A DNA stretch of 64,000 nt from Pseudarthrobacter chlorophenolicus A6 (lineage in GTDB: Bacteria; Actinomycetota; Actinomycetes; Actinomycetales; Micrococcaceae). A program made the position numbers and the translations under genes. The stretch is from positions 1,302,097-1,366,096 of the forward strand of contig NC_011886.1 in the NCBI RefSeq assembly GCF_000022025.1. The letters run 5' to 3'. The notes beneath the pieces are model-generated. The model was not told where the DNA came from and made no database searches. It saw only the letters and a list, made by a program, of their open reading frames with translations. Below, piece by piece: positions 52,238 through 61,677 of this stretch. The stretch's first letter is position 1; every line of letters starts with the position of its first letter.

Positions 52238-53578
52238 CTAACCCACGCGCTCGCGGCGGCCCAGGATGCCCTGCGGCCGGAACAAGAGGACAACGATCAT
52301 GATGAACAAAGCTCCCACGTACTTGAGGTCGGCGGCGAGGCCGAACACGGTGGTCAGCTCCACGAAGATGCCGACGATGATGGAACCGATCAGGGCGCCG
52401 AAGACGGTTCCCAGGCCGCCGAGGGTCACACCGGCGAAGATGAGCAGCAGGATGGCCGAGCCCATGTCGAAGGTGACGCCCGGGCGGTAGTAGGCCCAGA
52501 GGATGCCGCCAAGGGAAGCGAGCATGCCGCCGGTAATCCACACCAGCCGGATGACGGCGTCCACGTCGATGCCGGACGCGGCAGCAAGGGCGGGATTGTC
52601 CGCCACTGCGCGGGTGGCCTTGCCCAGCCTGGTCTTCAGCAGCACGATGCCGATCAGGGCGATGACCACCGCGCTGATGCCCAGGGACCACAGGTTGTTC
52701 GGCGAAATGGAAACCGGACCGATCTGGACCTCGGGGCTTTGGGCGTACGGCAGCTGCTGGGTGGCGCCGCCGAAGTAGAACTGGATCACGTAGCGGACCG
52801 CGAGGGCCAGGCCGATGCTGACGATCATCATGGGGACCAGGCCCGTGCCGCGGCGGCGCAGTGGTCGCCATAGCCCGCGGTCCTGGGCGTAGCCGAACAG
52901 GCCGCCGCCCACCAGTGACAGGATCAGGGACAGCCAGAACGGAAGCCCAATGGCGTTGAAGCCGAAGACCAGCACCGCGCCCAGGGTCACCATTTCGCCG
53001 TGGGCGAAGTTGGTGAGGCCGGTGGTGCCGAAGATCAGGGACAGGCCAACCGAGGCCAGGGCGAGGAGCAGGCCAAAGCTCAGGCCTGCCACCAGCCGGT
53101 TCAGGAGGTTCTGGCCGAAGTCCTGCTGCTGCACCACGATGCCCTTGCCGAACGCGAAGATCACCGACAGGTTGGAGGTCTGGCTGAACGTCACGTCGCG
53201 GGGGTTGTCCTGGCCGTCAGCCAGTTTGATGCCCTCGGGGAGCGTGGATTCATCCAGTTCCACTGTGTAGGTGCCCTGTTCCGGCACGCCGATGTTCCAG
53301 GCACCGTTGGCCGATGACTTGGCAGTGCCGGTGAAATCGCCCTTCTTTGCCGTTATGGTCACGTCCGCCAGGGGTGCGCGGGTGTCGTCACGGAGGAACC
53401 CGCTGATGTTGTTCTGGAAGGTCTGGTTCGACGGGGGTGTTGTCGGTGACGGGGAAGCGGCCTGGCTCGCCGGTCCGGCCACCAGGAGGATTGCGAAGAT
53501 GGAAGCGCCGATGGCTCCCAACAGTCTCAGCAAACCGAGGCGCCTTCCGGCCCGCTGGCCTTGGGGTGTACTTCTCAA
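52238..53578 (-). CDS. livH: LivH-type permease with an N-terminal secreted beta-sandwich domain
   Basis: 446 residues from a TTG at 53578, chosen because GGAGG precedes it by eight bases. After a signal peptide (about 1-38, LVAGPASQAA), residues about 53-128 form a carboxypeptidase-regulatory/transthyretin-like domain (ISGFLRDDTRAPLADVTITA, GAWNIGVPEQGTYTVELDES). The LivH core follows: VGLSLIFGTTGLTNFAHGEM, with VADNPALAAASGIDV and IFAGVTLGGLGTVFGALIGS. Ordinary LivH is about 290-310 residues with no such domain. It is the first gene of livH-M-G-F. Confidence 0.88.
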   Translation of the reverse strand: MRSTPQGQRAGRRLGLLRLLGAIGASIFAILLVAGPASQAASPSPTTPPSNQTFQNNISGFLRDDTRAPLADVTITAKKGDFTGTAKSSANGAWNIGVPEQGTYTVELDESTLPEGIKLADGQDNPRDVTFSQTSNLSVIFAFGKGIVVQQQDFGQNLLNRLVAGLSFGLLLALASVGLSLIFGTTGLTNFAHGEMVTLGAVLVFGFNAIGLPFWLSLILSLVGGGLFGYAQDRGLWRPLRRRGTGLVPMMIVSIGLALAVRYVIQFYFGGATQQLPYAQSPEVQIGPVSISPNNLWSLGISAVVIALIGIVLLKTRLGKATRAVADNPALAAASGIDVDAVIRLVWITGGMLASLGGILWAYYRPGVTFDMGSAILLLIFAGVTLGGLGTVFGALIGSIIVGIFVELTTVFGLAADLKYVGALFIMIVVLLFRPQGILGRRERVG

Positions 53579-53980
53579 ATTGATAACCTCCACTTGGGGG
53601 CGGTCTAGGCCGCGCCATTGCAGCCGCTGCGAACGGTCGCAGGGTGGGGAAACTGCCATGACGCCCGACACCCACAAGTGTGAGTTCCGTCACCCTGCTT
53701 GGCTTATGCTACAGCGCATAGGAACCGGTGAATGCCGTGGTCCAGGCCATATTGGTAGCGATCGGATAACAACTGGGGGCCCCGCGTCTGCAATATGGCG
53801 CGGATCATGGGAAACAACCTTTGTTGAGTAGCGGTGTCTCCAGGACCGCGGCCCGCCCGCTGGCAGGTCACGGTTGCATTGCAAGGAAGGGTGGCGGGAA
53901 CTTTAGGAGCGCCGGCTACGTGGGAATTGGTAGCGTAAACCTTAAGATCCATCACACACCCAGCATGGAGGAATCCCGCA
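53579..53980. other. 402-base intergenic region between divergent livH and the BI-1 gene
   Basis: No credible gene. On the minus strand TAGCAT (53711-53706) may be the livH -10 with a leader of about 125 bases. On the plus strand TAGCGT (53931-53936) may be the -10 of the BI-1 gene, whose ATG follows GGAGGAA. TTGCATTGCAA (53874-53884) is a small perfect palindrome that could be an operator. Base composition is a little less GC-rich than the genes. Confidence 0.4.
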
Positions 53981-54880
53981 ATGGCACTTGGCGGAAACCC
54001 GATCTTCAACGGAAAGAGCTTCCGTGGAGCCACCCAGGCACCGCCTGCCCCGCAGGGCTACAGCGGCGCCCCTTACGGTCAGCAGGCTTACGGCCAGCAG
54101 CCGTACGCCCAGGCGCCATATGGCCAGCAGACCTGGAACGCCCAGCCGCAGGGCATGACGGACAACCAGCTCCAGGACATGTACAACCAGCCGTCGGCGG
54201 GTCCGGCGGATACCGGGCGGATGACCTTTGACGACGTGATCGTCAAGACGGCTGCCTGCCTCGGCGTTGTCATCCTCGGCGCGGCGGTAACCCTGACCGT
54301 TGGCCTGGGGCTGGCGTCGCTGCTCATGATTGTCGGCGCCCTCGGCGGCTTCGTCCTGGCCCTCGTCAACACCTTCAAGAAGCAGCCTTCCCCTGCGCTG
54401 ATTCTGGCCTACGCCGGCCTTGAGGGACTGTTCCTTGGCGGACTGACCCGCATCCTCGATACCCAGTACCCGGGCGTCGGCCTGCAGGCAGTGGTGGGCA
54501 CCCTTTCCGTGTTTGCCGTCACCCTGCTGCTGTTCAAGAGCGGCAAGGTCCGCGCCACCCCCAAGGCCATGCGCTTCTTCATGATCGCCCTTGGCGGCTA
54601 CGCCCTGTTCTCCGTGGTGAACCTGGTCATGATGCTGACCGGCGTCACCCAGGAGCCCTTCGGCCTGCGCAGCGGCGTGATTGGCGTTGTCATCGGCCTG
54701 CTGGCCATCGGCCTCGCTGCTTTCTCGCTGATCATGGACTTCACCAGCATTGAAGCCGGCGTACGCAGCGGCGCCCCGCAGCGCTTCTCCTGGACCGCGG
54801 CCTTCGGCCTGACGGTAACCCTGGTCTGGCTCTACGTGGAGATCATCCGCCTGCTGGCCATCCTCCGCGGCGACGACTAG
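53981..54880 (+). CDS. Bax inhibitor-1/YccA family membrane protein
   Basis: 299 residues. The first 75 are Gln/Tyr/Pro/Ala-rich with repeated YGQQ units (AYGQQPYAQAPYGQQ), then seven helices of the BI-1 family with MTFDDVIVKTAACLGVVI, LEGLFLGGLTRILDTQYPG and YVEIIRLLAIL. Family members are proton-sensitive calcium leak channels or stress proteins. Actinobacterial members usually carry this kind of Q/Y-rich N-terminus. It stands alone with its own promoter and a bidirectional terminator. Confidence 0.9.
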   Translation: MALGGNPIFNGKSFRGATQAPPAPQGYSGAPYGQQAYGQQPYAQAPYGQQTWNAQPQGMTDNQLQDMYNQPSAGPADTGRMTFDDVIVKTAACLGVVILGAAVTLTVGLGLASLLMIVGALGGFVLALVNTFKKQPSPALILAYAGLEGLFLGGLTRILDTQYPGVGLQAVVGTLSVFAVTLLLFKSGKVRATPKAMRFFMIALGGYALFSVVNLVMMLTGVTQEPFGLRSGVIGVVIGLLAIGLAAFSLIMDFTSIEAGVRSGAPQRFSWTAAFGLTVTLVWLYVEIIRLLAILRGDD

Positions 54881-54910
54881 CACCGAAGGCGGCGGCCGCC
54901 GTCGTCCGAT

Positions 54911-54960
54911 TCGTTAAACAGAACAGGCCCACCTTCCGGTGGGCCTGTTCTGTTTAACGA
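54911..54960. terminator. bidirectional terminator between BI-1 gene and galK
   Basis: Two 23-base arms (54911-54933 and 54938-54960) are exact reverse complements around TTCC. TTAAA- and TTTAA-rich ends on both sides suit termination in both directions. Confidence 0.88.
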
Positions 54961-54991
54961 CTTCCCCGTGACCGGCCTCCCGGTCAGATTG

Positions 54992-56179
54992 CTAGGCGAC
55001 GCGCATGGCGCCCGCTGCCGGGGAGACAGTGAAGATGTCCGGTGCGGCATAGCCTGCCTCGGCGAAGGCACGGACGACGGCGGCGCGCACCTTCGCTTCG
55101 GAAGCGACGGGGGTCAGGGCAATCGCCGCACCCCCGAAACCGCCTCCGGTCATCCGTGCTCCGATGGCTCCGTTGGCACGGGCGGTGTCCACCGCCAGGT
55201 CAAGCTCCGGGCAGGAGATCTCAAAGTCGTCCCGCATGGATGCGTGGCTGGCATCCAGCAGTGTGCCGATGGCAGCGGGCCCCTCGGCGGCCAGGCGCTC
55301 GACCGTCTGCAGCACGCGGTCGTTCTCCGTGACAACGTGGCGCACGCGCCGGAACGTCACCTCGTCCAGCAGCCCGCTGGCTTCCTCCAGGTCACCGACC
55401 TGGACGTCGCGCAGTGCCTTGACGCCCATGACCTCGGCGCCGAGTTCGCAGGATGCGCGGCGCGAGGCGTACCCGCCGTCGGCGTGAGAGTGCGAGACCT
55501 TGGTGTCGATGACCAGCAGGACCAGCCCCGCGGGTTCCGTTTCGAACGGCACCAGGGTGGCGTTCTGGTCACGGCAATCCAGGAAGACCGCGTGGCCCTT
55601 GGCGCCGCGAAGGGATGCGGACTGGTCCATGATGCCGGTGGGAGCCCCCACGAAGTCGTTTTCAGCCCGCTGCGTGGCCAGGACCATGTCCTGCGCTGCC
55701 AGGCCTGCGCCGGTGAGCTCGTTGAGGGCGGTGACCACCGCGCACTCGATCGCGTGTGACGAGGACAGGCCTGCGCCGAGCGGAACATCCGAGTCCAGCA
55801 GCAGGTCGATTCCGGGAACGTCAATGCCGCGCTCGCGGAGTGCCCACATCACGCCGAGGGGATACTTGGTCCACCCTTTGGCGGAGCCTGGCTCCAGGGC
55901 GTCGAGCGAGGCGGAAACCATGCCCTGGTCCCCGTACGTTGACAGCAGCCGAACCGTGGAGTCCTGGCGGATGCCCACAGCCACCCGGGCAGTCCGGTCG
56001 ATGGCGAAGGGCAGCACGAAGCCCTCGTTGTAGTCAGTGTGCTCACCGATCAGGTTGACCCTGCCCGGTGCCTGCCAGACGCCTGCCGGGGCGGCGCCGA
56101 ACTCCCGGGTAAAGCGGGCAGCCAGGTCCTGTGTGCCTGGGACTGCTGAATCGGCGGTGGGGTGGGGTGCGGCGCTCAA
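54992..56179 (-). CDS. galK: galactokinase
   Basis: 395 residues. GalK signature GRVNLIGEHTDYNEGFVLP (about residues 39-57), the ATP-binding GHMP loop PLGAGLSSSHAIECA and the C-terminal MTGGGFGGAAIALTP are present. The start is a TTG at 56179 overlapping the galT stop by four bases. It phosphorylates galactose in the Leloir pathway. Confidence 0.95.
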   Translation of the reverse strand: MSAAPHPTADSAVPGTQDLAARFTREFGAAPAGVWQAPGRVNLIGEHTDYNEGFVLPFAIDRTARVAVGIRQDSTVRLLSTYGDQGMVSASLDALEPGSAKGWTKYPLGVMWALRERGIDVPGIDLLLDSDVPLGAGLSSSHAIECAVVTALNELTGAGLAAQDMVLATQRAENDFVGAPTGIMDQSASLRGAKGHAVFLDCRDQNATLVPFETEPAGLVLLVIDTKVSHSHADGGYASRRASCELGAEVMGVKALRDVQVGDLEEASGLLDEVTFRRVRHVVTENDRVLQTVERLAAEGPAAIGTLLDASHASMRDDFEISCPELDLAVDTARANGAIGARMTGGGFGGAAIALTPVASEAKVRAAVVRAFAEAGYAAPDIFTVSPAAGAMRVA

Positions 56180-57324
56180 GCGGGAACTCCTTGGGACGGA
56201 GCGGCCTCGGCGGCCGCGGTGGCAGGTGCCGGAACCGTTGCGCGCAGCCGCTCGGCCACGCTTTCCGGTGTGGTGTCGTTGATAAAGGCGCCCATGGCTG
56301 CCTCGGATCCGGCAAGGTATTTCAGCTTATCCGCAGCGCGACGGGGTGAGGTCAGCTGAAGGTGGAGGTAGCCGGAGGCGCGGAGTTCGGGCACCAGCGG
56401 AGCCTGGTGCCAGGCGGAGATGTACGGGGTGGGTGTGGGGTACAGGGCATCCAGGCGCTTCAGCAGGTCCAGGTAGACGTGGGCAAGCTCATCCTTCTCT
56501 TCCCCGCTCAAGGCCGCCAGGTCCGGAACATGGCGGTGGGGCACCAGGTGGATTTCCAGCGGCCAGCGGGCGGCGAACGGGACGTAGGCGCTGAAGTTCT
56601 CGCCTTCCATCACCATCCGGCTGCCGTCCTGCCGTTCTGCCTTGAGGAGGGAACCGGTCAGGGTTTCGCGGCCATCGTGCTTCTCGTAGTAGCGCTGGGC
56701 AGCCGAACCCAGCACACCCGCCCGGGGAGTGACGTAGGGGTAGGCGTAGATCTGGCCGTGCGGGTGGTGGAGGGTGACGCCAATGTCTGCGCCGCGGTTC
56801 TCGAAGGGAAACACCTGCTTAATGCCCGCCAGCGAGCTGAGCGCTTCCGTGCGCTGCGCCCAGGCCTCGATCACCGTGCGGGAGCGGGTTTCGCTGAGGG
56901 TGCTGAAGGAGCCTGTGTGCTCGGGCGTGAACGACACCACCTCGCAGCGGCCGTAGGCCGGGCCCTTGGTTCCCCAGGCAGCGTTTTCCGGAACCGGGCC
57001 GAGTGCGGGGCCAAGCGACGGGAAGCGGTTCTCGAAGACCACCACGTCATAGTCGGCCGCGGGAATCTCGGATGGGTTGCTGGGCGTCGTGGGGCAAATG
57101 GGGCACTGGTCCGCAGGCGGAAGGTGGGTGCGGGCCTGGCGGTGCGCCGCCACCGCCACCCATTCGTCCGTGAGGGCATCGAAGCGGACCTCACCGGGCT
57201 CGCCCCGGGGTGGCAGGCCGCGCTGGTCGGCGGGTCCTGCTGCCCGGGCCGCGTTGGTTCCCGGGTCGTCGAAATAGATCAGCTCCCGGCCGTCGGAGAG
57301 TCTGGTGCTGGTGATCGCTGTCAT
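56176..57324 (-). CDS. galT: galactose-1-phosphate uridylyltransferase
   Basis: 382 residues of the HIT-related GalT family. Zinc ligands Cys74 and Cys77 (QCPICP), and the active-site HPH in TLHHPHGQIYAYPY with His189 as the nucleophile. It exchanges UDP between glucose and galactose phosphates. First gene of galT-galK; an AT-rich control region separates it from divergent galM. Confidence 0.95.
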   Translation of the reverse strand: MTAITSTRLSDGRELIYFDDPGTNAARAAGPADQRGLPPRGEPGEVRFDALTDEWVAVAAHRQARTHLPPADQCPICPTTPSNPSEIPAADYDVVVFENRFPSLGPALGPVPENAAWGTKGPAYGRCEVVSFTPEHTGSFSTLSETRSRTVIEAWAQRTEALSSLAGIKQVFPFENRGADIGVTLHHPHGQIYAYPYVTPRAGVLGSAAQRYYEKHDGRETLTGSLLKAERQDGSRMVMEGENFSAYVPFAARWPLEIHLVPHRHVPDLAALSGEEKDELAHVYLDLLKRLDALYPTPTPYISAWHQAPLVPELRASGYLHLQLTSPRRAADKLKYLAGSEAAMGAFINDTTPESVAERLRATVPAPATAAAEAAPSQGVPA

Positions 57325-57424
57325 GGAAGTATTTTCGCATGTTCAACCAAAAATGAATAGTTAAGAACAAAAAACAACATTCAGCGTTCTGCGCAGCTGC
57401 TGGCGCCGCGGTACGGTAAGGCGC
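57325..57424. promoter_or_regulatory. divergent control region of galTK and galM
   Basis: An AT-rich stretch (57332-57380) unlike its surroundings. It holds the gapped inverted repeat TGTTCAAC...GTTAAGAACA (57340-57369), a candidate sugar-repressor site. On the plus strand TACGGT (57412-57417) stands seven bases before the galM ATG. The galT -10 is not certain. Confidence 0.45.
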
Positions 57425-58384
57425 ATGACCCAGTCTTCGTCCCACGACACATCCACCAGTCCGCAGCTGCGCGCCTTCGCCTCAGGGCGCCAGTATGAAC
57501 TCCGCCGCGGCGACGCCGTGGCCGTCATCACCGAGCTCGCCGCCGGACTCCGCTCCTACAGCCGGGGCGGCGTGCTCCTGACCGAGACCTACGGCGACGA
57601 CGTCATCCCGCCCGGGGGTGCAGGAATCACCCTGGCGCCCTGGGCGAACAGGGTGGAGGACGGCGCCTGGATCCTGGACGGCAAAAAGCAGCAGCTGGAC
57701 ATCACCGAGGTATCCCGCAACAACGCCAGCCACGGCCTGCTCAGGAATGTGGGTTACACGCTGGTGGACGAATCGCCATACTCCGTTTCCCTGGAAGCCA
57801 CGGTCTTTCCGCAGCATGGGTACCCGTTCCTGGTGCGGCACCTCGTGCGGTACGAGCTGACCGCAGATTTGGGCCTCGCGGTCCGCCAGAGCCTGACCAA
57901 CCATTCGGCAGCGGCAGCACCGTTTGTCCTCGGTGCGCACCCCTACCTGCGGCTGGGAGACACGCCTGCCGAAGAACTGGTCCTGACCGTCCAGGCCGAC
58001 ACCCAGCTCATCGCCGATGAACGGCTGATACCCCGCAGTTCCGCGCCCGTCGACGGCGACACCGACTTCCGCGCCGGCCGCACCATCGGCAACCTCAACG
58101 TCGACGTCGCACTCACCGGCCTCGGGTACGAGGATGGCAAGGCCCGCCACGTGCTGGCCGGTCCCGACGGCCGAAGCGTCAGCCTTTGGCAGGACGAATC
58201 CTGCCAGTACGTCCACGTCTTCGTCAGCACGGTCTACCCCGGCCGGAGCCGCGCGCTCGCCGTCGAGCCGATGACCGGTCCGGCCAACGCCTTCAACTCC
58301 GGGGACGGCCTGCGCTGGCTGGAACCGGGGGAGTCCTTCGCCATGGAGTGGGGAATCGACTACCACGCCGCCTCAGGCGGTTAG
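57425..58384 (+). CDS. galM: aldose 1-epimerase (mutarotase)
   Basis: 319 residues of the GalM fold. ASHGLLRNVGYTLV and GAHPYLRLGDTPAEELVL contain the histidines expected in the active site, and the terminal AVEPMTGPANAFNSGDGLRW is a family hallmark including the catalytic glutamate. It interconverts sugar anomers before galK. Likely leaderless. Its stop codon is the start of the next gene's putative -10. Confidence 0.9.
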   Translation: MTQSSSHDTSTSPQLRAFASGRQYELRRGDAVAVITELAAGLRSYSRGGVLLTETYGDDVIPPGGAGITLAPWANRVEDGAWILDGKKQQLDITEVSRNNASHGLLRNVGYTLVDESPYSVSLEATVFPQHGYPFLVRHLVRYELTADLGLAVRQSLTNHSAAAAPFVLGAHPYLRLGDTPAEELVLTVQADTQLIADERLIPRSSAPVDGDTDFRAGRTIGNLNVDVALTGLGYEDGKARHVLAGPDGRSVSLWQDESCQYVHVFVSTVYPGRSRALAVEPMTGPANAFNSGDGLRWLEPGESFAMEWGIDYHAASGG

Positions 58385-58387
58385 AGT
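58382..58387 (+). promoter_or_regulatory. -10 hexamer TAGAGT overlapping the galM stop
   Basis: TAGAGT begins with the galM TAG stop codon and stands six bases before the ATG of the AI-2E family gene. Confidence 0.5.
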
Positions 58388-58393
58388 TTCCTT

Positions 58394-59713
58394 ATGACGC
58401 CCACCGCGGACGACGCCAGCCAGTCCAGGCCATCTCCAGCCCCCGCCACGGCAGCACCCCTCCGGGTCCTTACCGACCGTGAGCTGGACCGGGACATCCC
58501 GTACGGTGTGCGCATTGCCGCGTCCTGGTCCTGGCGCCTCGGCCTCATCCTCCTGATGGCCGGCACGCTGATCTGGCTGCTGAGCCACATCACCTTCCTC
58601 ATCATCCCGGTCATGGTGGCGGCGCTCCTCGCAGGGCTGCTGAGCCCGGTCACGGCGTGGTTGAAGCGGCGCGGATTGCCCGCCGGCCTTGCCGTCGCCA
58701 TCACGGTCCTCGGCTTTATTGCAGTGATCTCCGGTGCGCTGGCCCTGGTGGGCCGGCAGCTGGTGATCGGCTTCGGCGAACTGTGGCAGCAGGCGCTCGA
58801 AGGCGTGCGGCAGGTCCAGACGTGGCTCTCCGACGGGCCGCTGCACCTGACGGCGGCCCAGATCGACCAGTACGTCAAGGAAGCCAGCGACGCACTGCAG
58901 AACAACAGCAGCAGCATCCTCAGCGGCGCCCTCTCGTTTGGCAGTACCGCCGGACACTTCGCCGCCGGTTTGCTCCTCGCCCTGTTCATCCTCATTTTCT
59001 TCCTGCTGGAGGGAGACCGGATCTGGGCGTTCCTGGTCAGGCTGCTTCCGCGGCGGGCGCGGGCCGCCGCCTTCGGCGCCGGCCGCAAGGGCTGGGCCTC
59101 CATGGTCAGTTATGCACGTATCCAGATGTTCGTTGCCGCGGTGGATGCGATCGGCATCGGTGTGGGCGCGGCGATCATTGGTGTCCCGCTGGCTCTTCCC
59201 CTGGGCGTGCTGGTGTTCCTGGGTTCCTTCATCCCGGTGGTGGGTGCCCTGGTGACCGGCGTGATTGCAGTACTGCTGGCGTTGGTGGCCAACGGCCCCG
59301 TCAACGCACTCATCATGCTCGCCATCGTCCTTGCGGTCCAGCAGCTGGAAGGCCACATCCTGCAGCCGTTGGTCATGGGCAAGGCCGTTTCGCTCCACCC
59401 GGTGGCCGTCATCCTCAGCGTTGCCGCCGGATCCTACCTCGCCGGAATCCCGGGCGCACTGTTTTCGGTACCCATCCTGGCCGTAGCAAACTCGGCCATT
59501 CGCTACATCGCCGCCAGAACATGGGAACATGAACAGATGCCGGTGGTTGCCGGGAGGCCCCTGACAGCTCCGGCTGGCGGGGACAACACCATAGAAGACG
59601 TCGACCCGCCGAAAGACGGAGAAGGCGACACGTCTGCCGGCACCACAGCTGAACACCGCGGTGCCCGCTCCGCCTCCCAACGGGGCGCCGGGGACGAACC
59701 TAGAGGAGAGTAG
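58394..59713 (+). CDS. AI-2E family transporter
   Basis: 439 residues with seven or eight helices. Family blocks are TFLIIPVMVAALLAGLLSPVTAWLKRRG near the N-terminus, here read in part as LSPVTAWLKRRG, and VLVFLGSFIPVVGALVTG and QQLEGHILQPLVMGKAVSLHP. The family is large; only a few members export the signal AI-2, others are ion or small-solute carriers, so the name is loose. A 75-residue hydrophilic tail ends the protein. It precedes ilvA by three bases. Confidence 0.88.
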   Translation: MTPTADDASQSRPSPAPATAAPLRVLTDRELDRDIPYGVRIAASWSWRLGLILLMAGTLIWLLSHITFLIIPVMVAALLAGLLSPVTAWLKRRGLPAGLAVAITVLGFIAVISGALALVGRQLVIGFGELWQQALEGVRQVQTWLSDGPLHLTAAQIDQYVKEASDALQNNSSSILSGALSFGSTAGHFAAGLLLALFILIFFLLEGDRIWAFLVRLLPRRARAAAFGAGRKGWASMVSYARIQMFVAAVDAIGIGVGAAIIGVPLALPLGVLVFLGSFIPVVGALVTGVIAVLLALVANGPVNALIMLAIVLAVQQLEGHILQPLVMGKAVSLHPVAVILSVAAGSYLAGIPGALFSVPILAVANSAIRYIAARTWEHEQMPVVAGRPLTAPAGGDNTIEDVDPPKDGEGDTSAGTTAEHRGARSASQRGAGDEPRGE

Positions 59714-59716
59714 TAC

Positions 59717-60955
59717 GTGAACATCCTGCAAACCCTTCCCGTCACGCTGGACGATGTCCTTGAGGCGCAGAAGCTGCTTGACGGGATTATTGCGCGCACT
59801 CCGGTGGAATCGTCCCGTGCGCTGGGCGCGCAGGTTGGCGGCGAGGTCTACTTCAAATGCGAGAACCTCCAGCGCGCAGGGTCCTTCAAGGTCCGCGGCG
59901 CCTATGTCCGCATGGCCCGCCTGTCCCCGGAAGAGAAGAAACGCGGCGTCGTGGCGGCATCTGCAGGCAACCACGCGCAGGGCGTTGCAGTGGCGGCCAA
60001 AAGCCTGGGAATCAAGGCCCGCATCTACATGCCCCTTGGTGTTGCGCTGCCGAAGCTCGCCGCCACCCGCAGTCACGGTGCCGAAGTGATCCTCCACGGC
60101 CACAACGTGGACGAGGCGCTGGCCGAGGCCCAGCGGTACAGCAACGAAACCGGGACGGTCTTCGTCCACCCCTTCGACAACGTTGATGTGGTGGCGGGCC
60201 AGGGCACCGTTGGCCTGGAGATCCTCGAGCAGATCCCCAACGTGGACACCGTCCTGATGGGCGTGGGCGGTGGTGGCCTCCTGGCCGGGGTCGCCGTCGC
60301 CATTAAGGCCCGGGCCAAGGAACTCGGCCGGGACATCCGCATCATCGGGGTGCAGGCGGAAAACGCTGCCGCCTACCCTCCCTCCCTCGCCGCCGACGCC
60401 CTGGTGCCGCTGAAGAAGGTCTCCACCATGGCTGACGGCATCGCCGTGGGCCGGCCGGGCCAGCTGCCGTTCAGCATCATCCGCGAACTCGTGGATGACG
60501 TTGTGACGGTCAGCGAGGATTCGCTGGCCCGCGCGCTGATCTTCCTGCTGGAACGCGCCAAGATGGTGGTGGAGCCCGCCGGTGCCGTCGGCGTTGCTGC
60601 CCTTATGGACGGCAAGATCGAAAACCCGGGAAACACCGCCGTCGTACTGTCCGGCGGCAATATCGACCCCATGCTGATGCTCAAGGTTATCCAGCGCGGC
60701 CTTTCCGCGGCCGGGCGGTACATGACCGTCCGCATGATGCTGGATGACCGTCCCGGTTCGCTGGCAACCATCGCCAGGATCATCGCCGAAAACGATGCGA
60801 ACGTTACCGGCCTGGACCACACCCGCGTGGGCGGCTCCATCAGCATGGGCGATGTTTCCATCACCGTGAATTTGGAAACCAAGGGCCACCAGCACGGCGA
60901 GCAGGTCCTCAGTGCGTTGCGTGCCGAAGGATTCCAGCCCATCGTGGTGCACTAG
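59717..60955 (+). CDS. ilvA: threonine ammonia-lyase
   Basis: 412 residues. PLP lysine Lys58 in RAGSFKVRGAYV, the substrate loop SAGNHAQGVA, the glycine-rich GVGGGGLLAGVA and a C-terminal ACT domain (about 330-412). One ACT domain and this length fit the short IlvA/TdcB group. It makes 2-oxobutanoate for isoleucine or for threonine breakdown. GTG start after AGAGGAGAG. Confidence 0.92.
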   Translation: MNILQTLPVTLDDVLEAQKLLDGIIARTPVESSRALGAQVGGEVYFKCENLQRAGSFKVRGAYVRMARLSPEEKKRGVVAASAGNHAQGVAVAAKSLGIKARIYMPLGVALPKLAATRSHGAEVILHGHNVDEALAEAQRYSNETGTVFVHPFDNVDVVAGQGTVGLEILEQIPNVDTVLMGVGGGGLLAGVAVAIKARAKELGRDIRIIGVQAENAAAYPPSLAADALVPLKKVSTMADGIAVGRPGQLPFSIIRELVDDVVTVSEDSLARALIFLLERAKMVVEPAGAVGVAALMDGKIENPGNTAVVLSGGNIDPMLMLKVIQRGLSAAGRYMTVRMMLDDRPGSLATIARIIAENDANVTGLDHTRVGGSISMGDVSITVNLETKGHQHGEQVLSALRAEGFQPIVVH

Positions 60956-60963
60956 GAGCACGC

Positions 60964-61599
60964 ATGGCTGGCCTGATGCGGAACGGGGACTTCCGGGAGC
61001 GGCAGACGACGGCGGCGCGCGCCAAGGGTGGGCTGCTCGTCCTGGGCGGGTTCGTTGCGCTCCTGTTTGTCATTGAGCTGTTCAACACGCTGACGCTGGG
61101 GTCACTGACCCGCACGTTCGGACTGCGGCCCAGGAGCGCGGATGGGCTCCTGGATATCTTCACGTTTCCGCTGCTGCATGCCAACCTGAACCACCTGCTG
61201 TCCAACAGCTTTCCGCTGATCATCTTCGGCTTCCTGGTGTTCCTCTCCGGGCTCCGGGTCTTCCTGACCGCCCTCGCGCTCAGCTGGCTGGGCTCGGGCA
61301 TCACCGTCTGGCTGATCGGTGACGGCGGGATCACTGTAGGCTCCTCTGGCCTCGTCTTCGGACTCTTTGCCTTCCTCCTGGTCCGCGGCTTCTTCAACCG
61401 CAGCTGGAAACAGATCCTCCTGGCCATGGTCCTGTTCATGGGTTACGGCAGCATCCTGTTGGGCATGCTGCCCATCGTGTCCGGCTTCGTTTCCTGGCAG
61501 GCACATCTGGGCGGAGCCGCCGGGGGAGTGGTGGCCGCACTGATCCTCCGCCCCCGTCCGGGCGCCGACAGGCAGCGGGACCGCGCAATTCCCCTATAA
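60964..61599 (+). CDS. rhomboid family intramembrane serine protease
   Basis: 211 residues with six helices. Catalytic Ser128 in GSSGLVFGL (GxSG) and His181 in QAHLGGAAGG; the N-terminal HANLNHLLSNSFPL supplies the conserved HxxxN. It cuts membrane proteins within the bilayer; its targets are unknown. It follows ilvA by eight bases. Confidence 0.9.
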   Translation: MAGLMRNGDFRERQTTAARAKGGLLVLGGFVALLFVIELFNTLTLGSLTRTFGLRPRSADGLLDIFTFPLLHANLNHLLSNSFPLIIFGFLVFLSGLRVFLTALALSWLGSGITVWLIGDGGITVGSSGLVFGLFAFLLVRGFFNRSWKQILLAMVLFMGYGSILLGMLPIVSGFVSWQAHLGGAAGGVVAALILRPRPGADRQRDRAIPL

Positions 61600-61627
61600 A
61601 CGGCCGCCTAACAAGCTGCAAACAACA

Positions 61628-61661
61628 AAGCGCCTGCCGCCCTTTGGGGCGGCAGGCGCTT
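61628..61661. terminator. bidirectional terminator between rhomboid and greA
   Basis: A perfect 15-bp stem (61628-61642 with 61647-61661) around TTTG, followed by TTGCGG. It serves the convergent genes. Confidence 0.85.
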
Positions 61662-61677
61662 TTGCGGCCAGGGAAAA

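Noticed and set aside
53821..53980. Short frames in the livH/BI-1 gap as small genes
   Set aside because: No ribosome site or recognisable product; the region reads as promoter and leader.
58373..60961. Minus-strand open frame of 862 codons over the AI-2E gene and ilvA
   Set aside because: It covers two well-supported plus-strand genes, has no recognisable domain and a biased composition (His/Asp/Gly-rich). Long antisense frames are normal in such GC-rich DNA.
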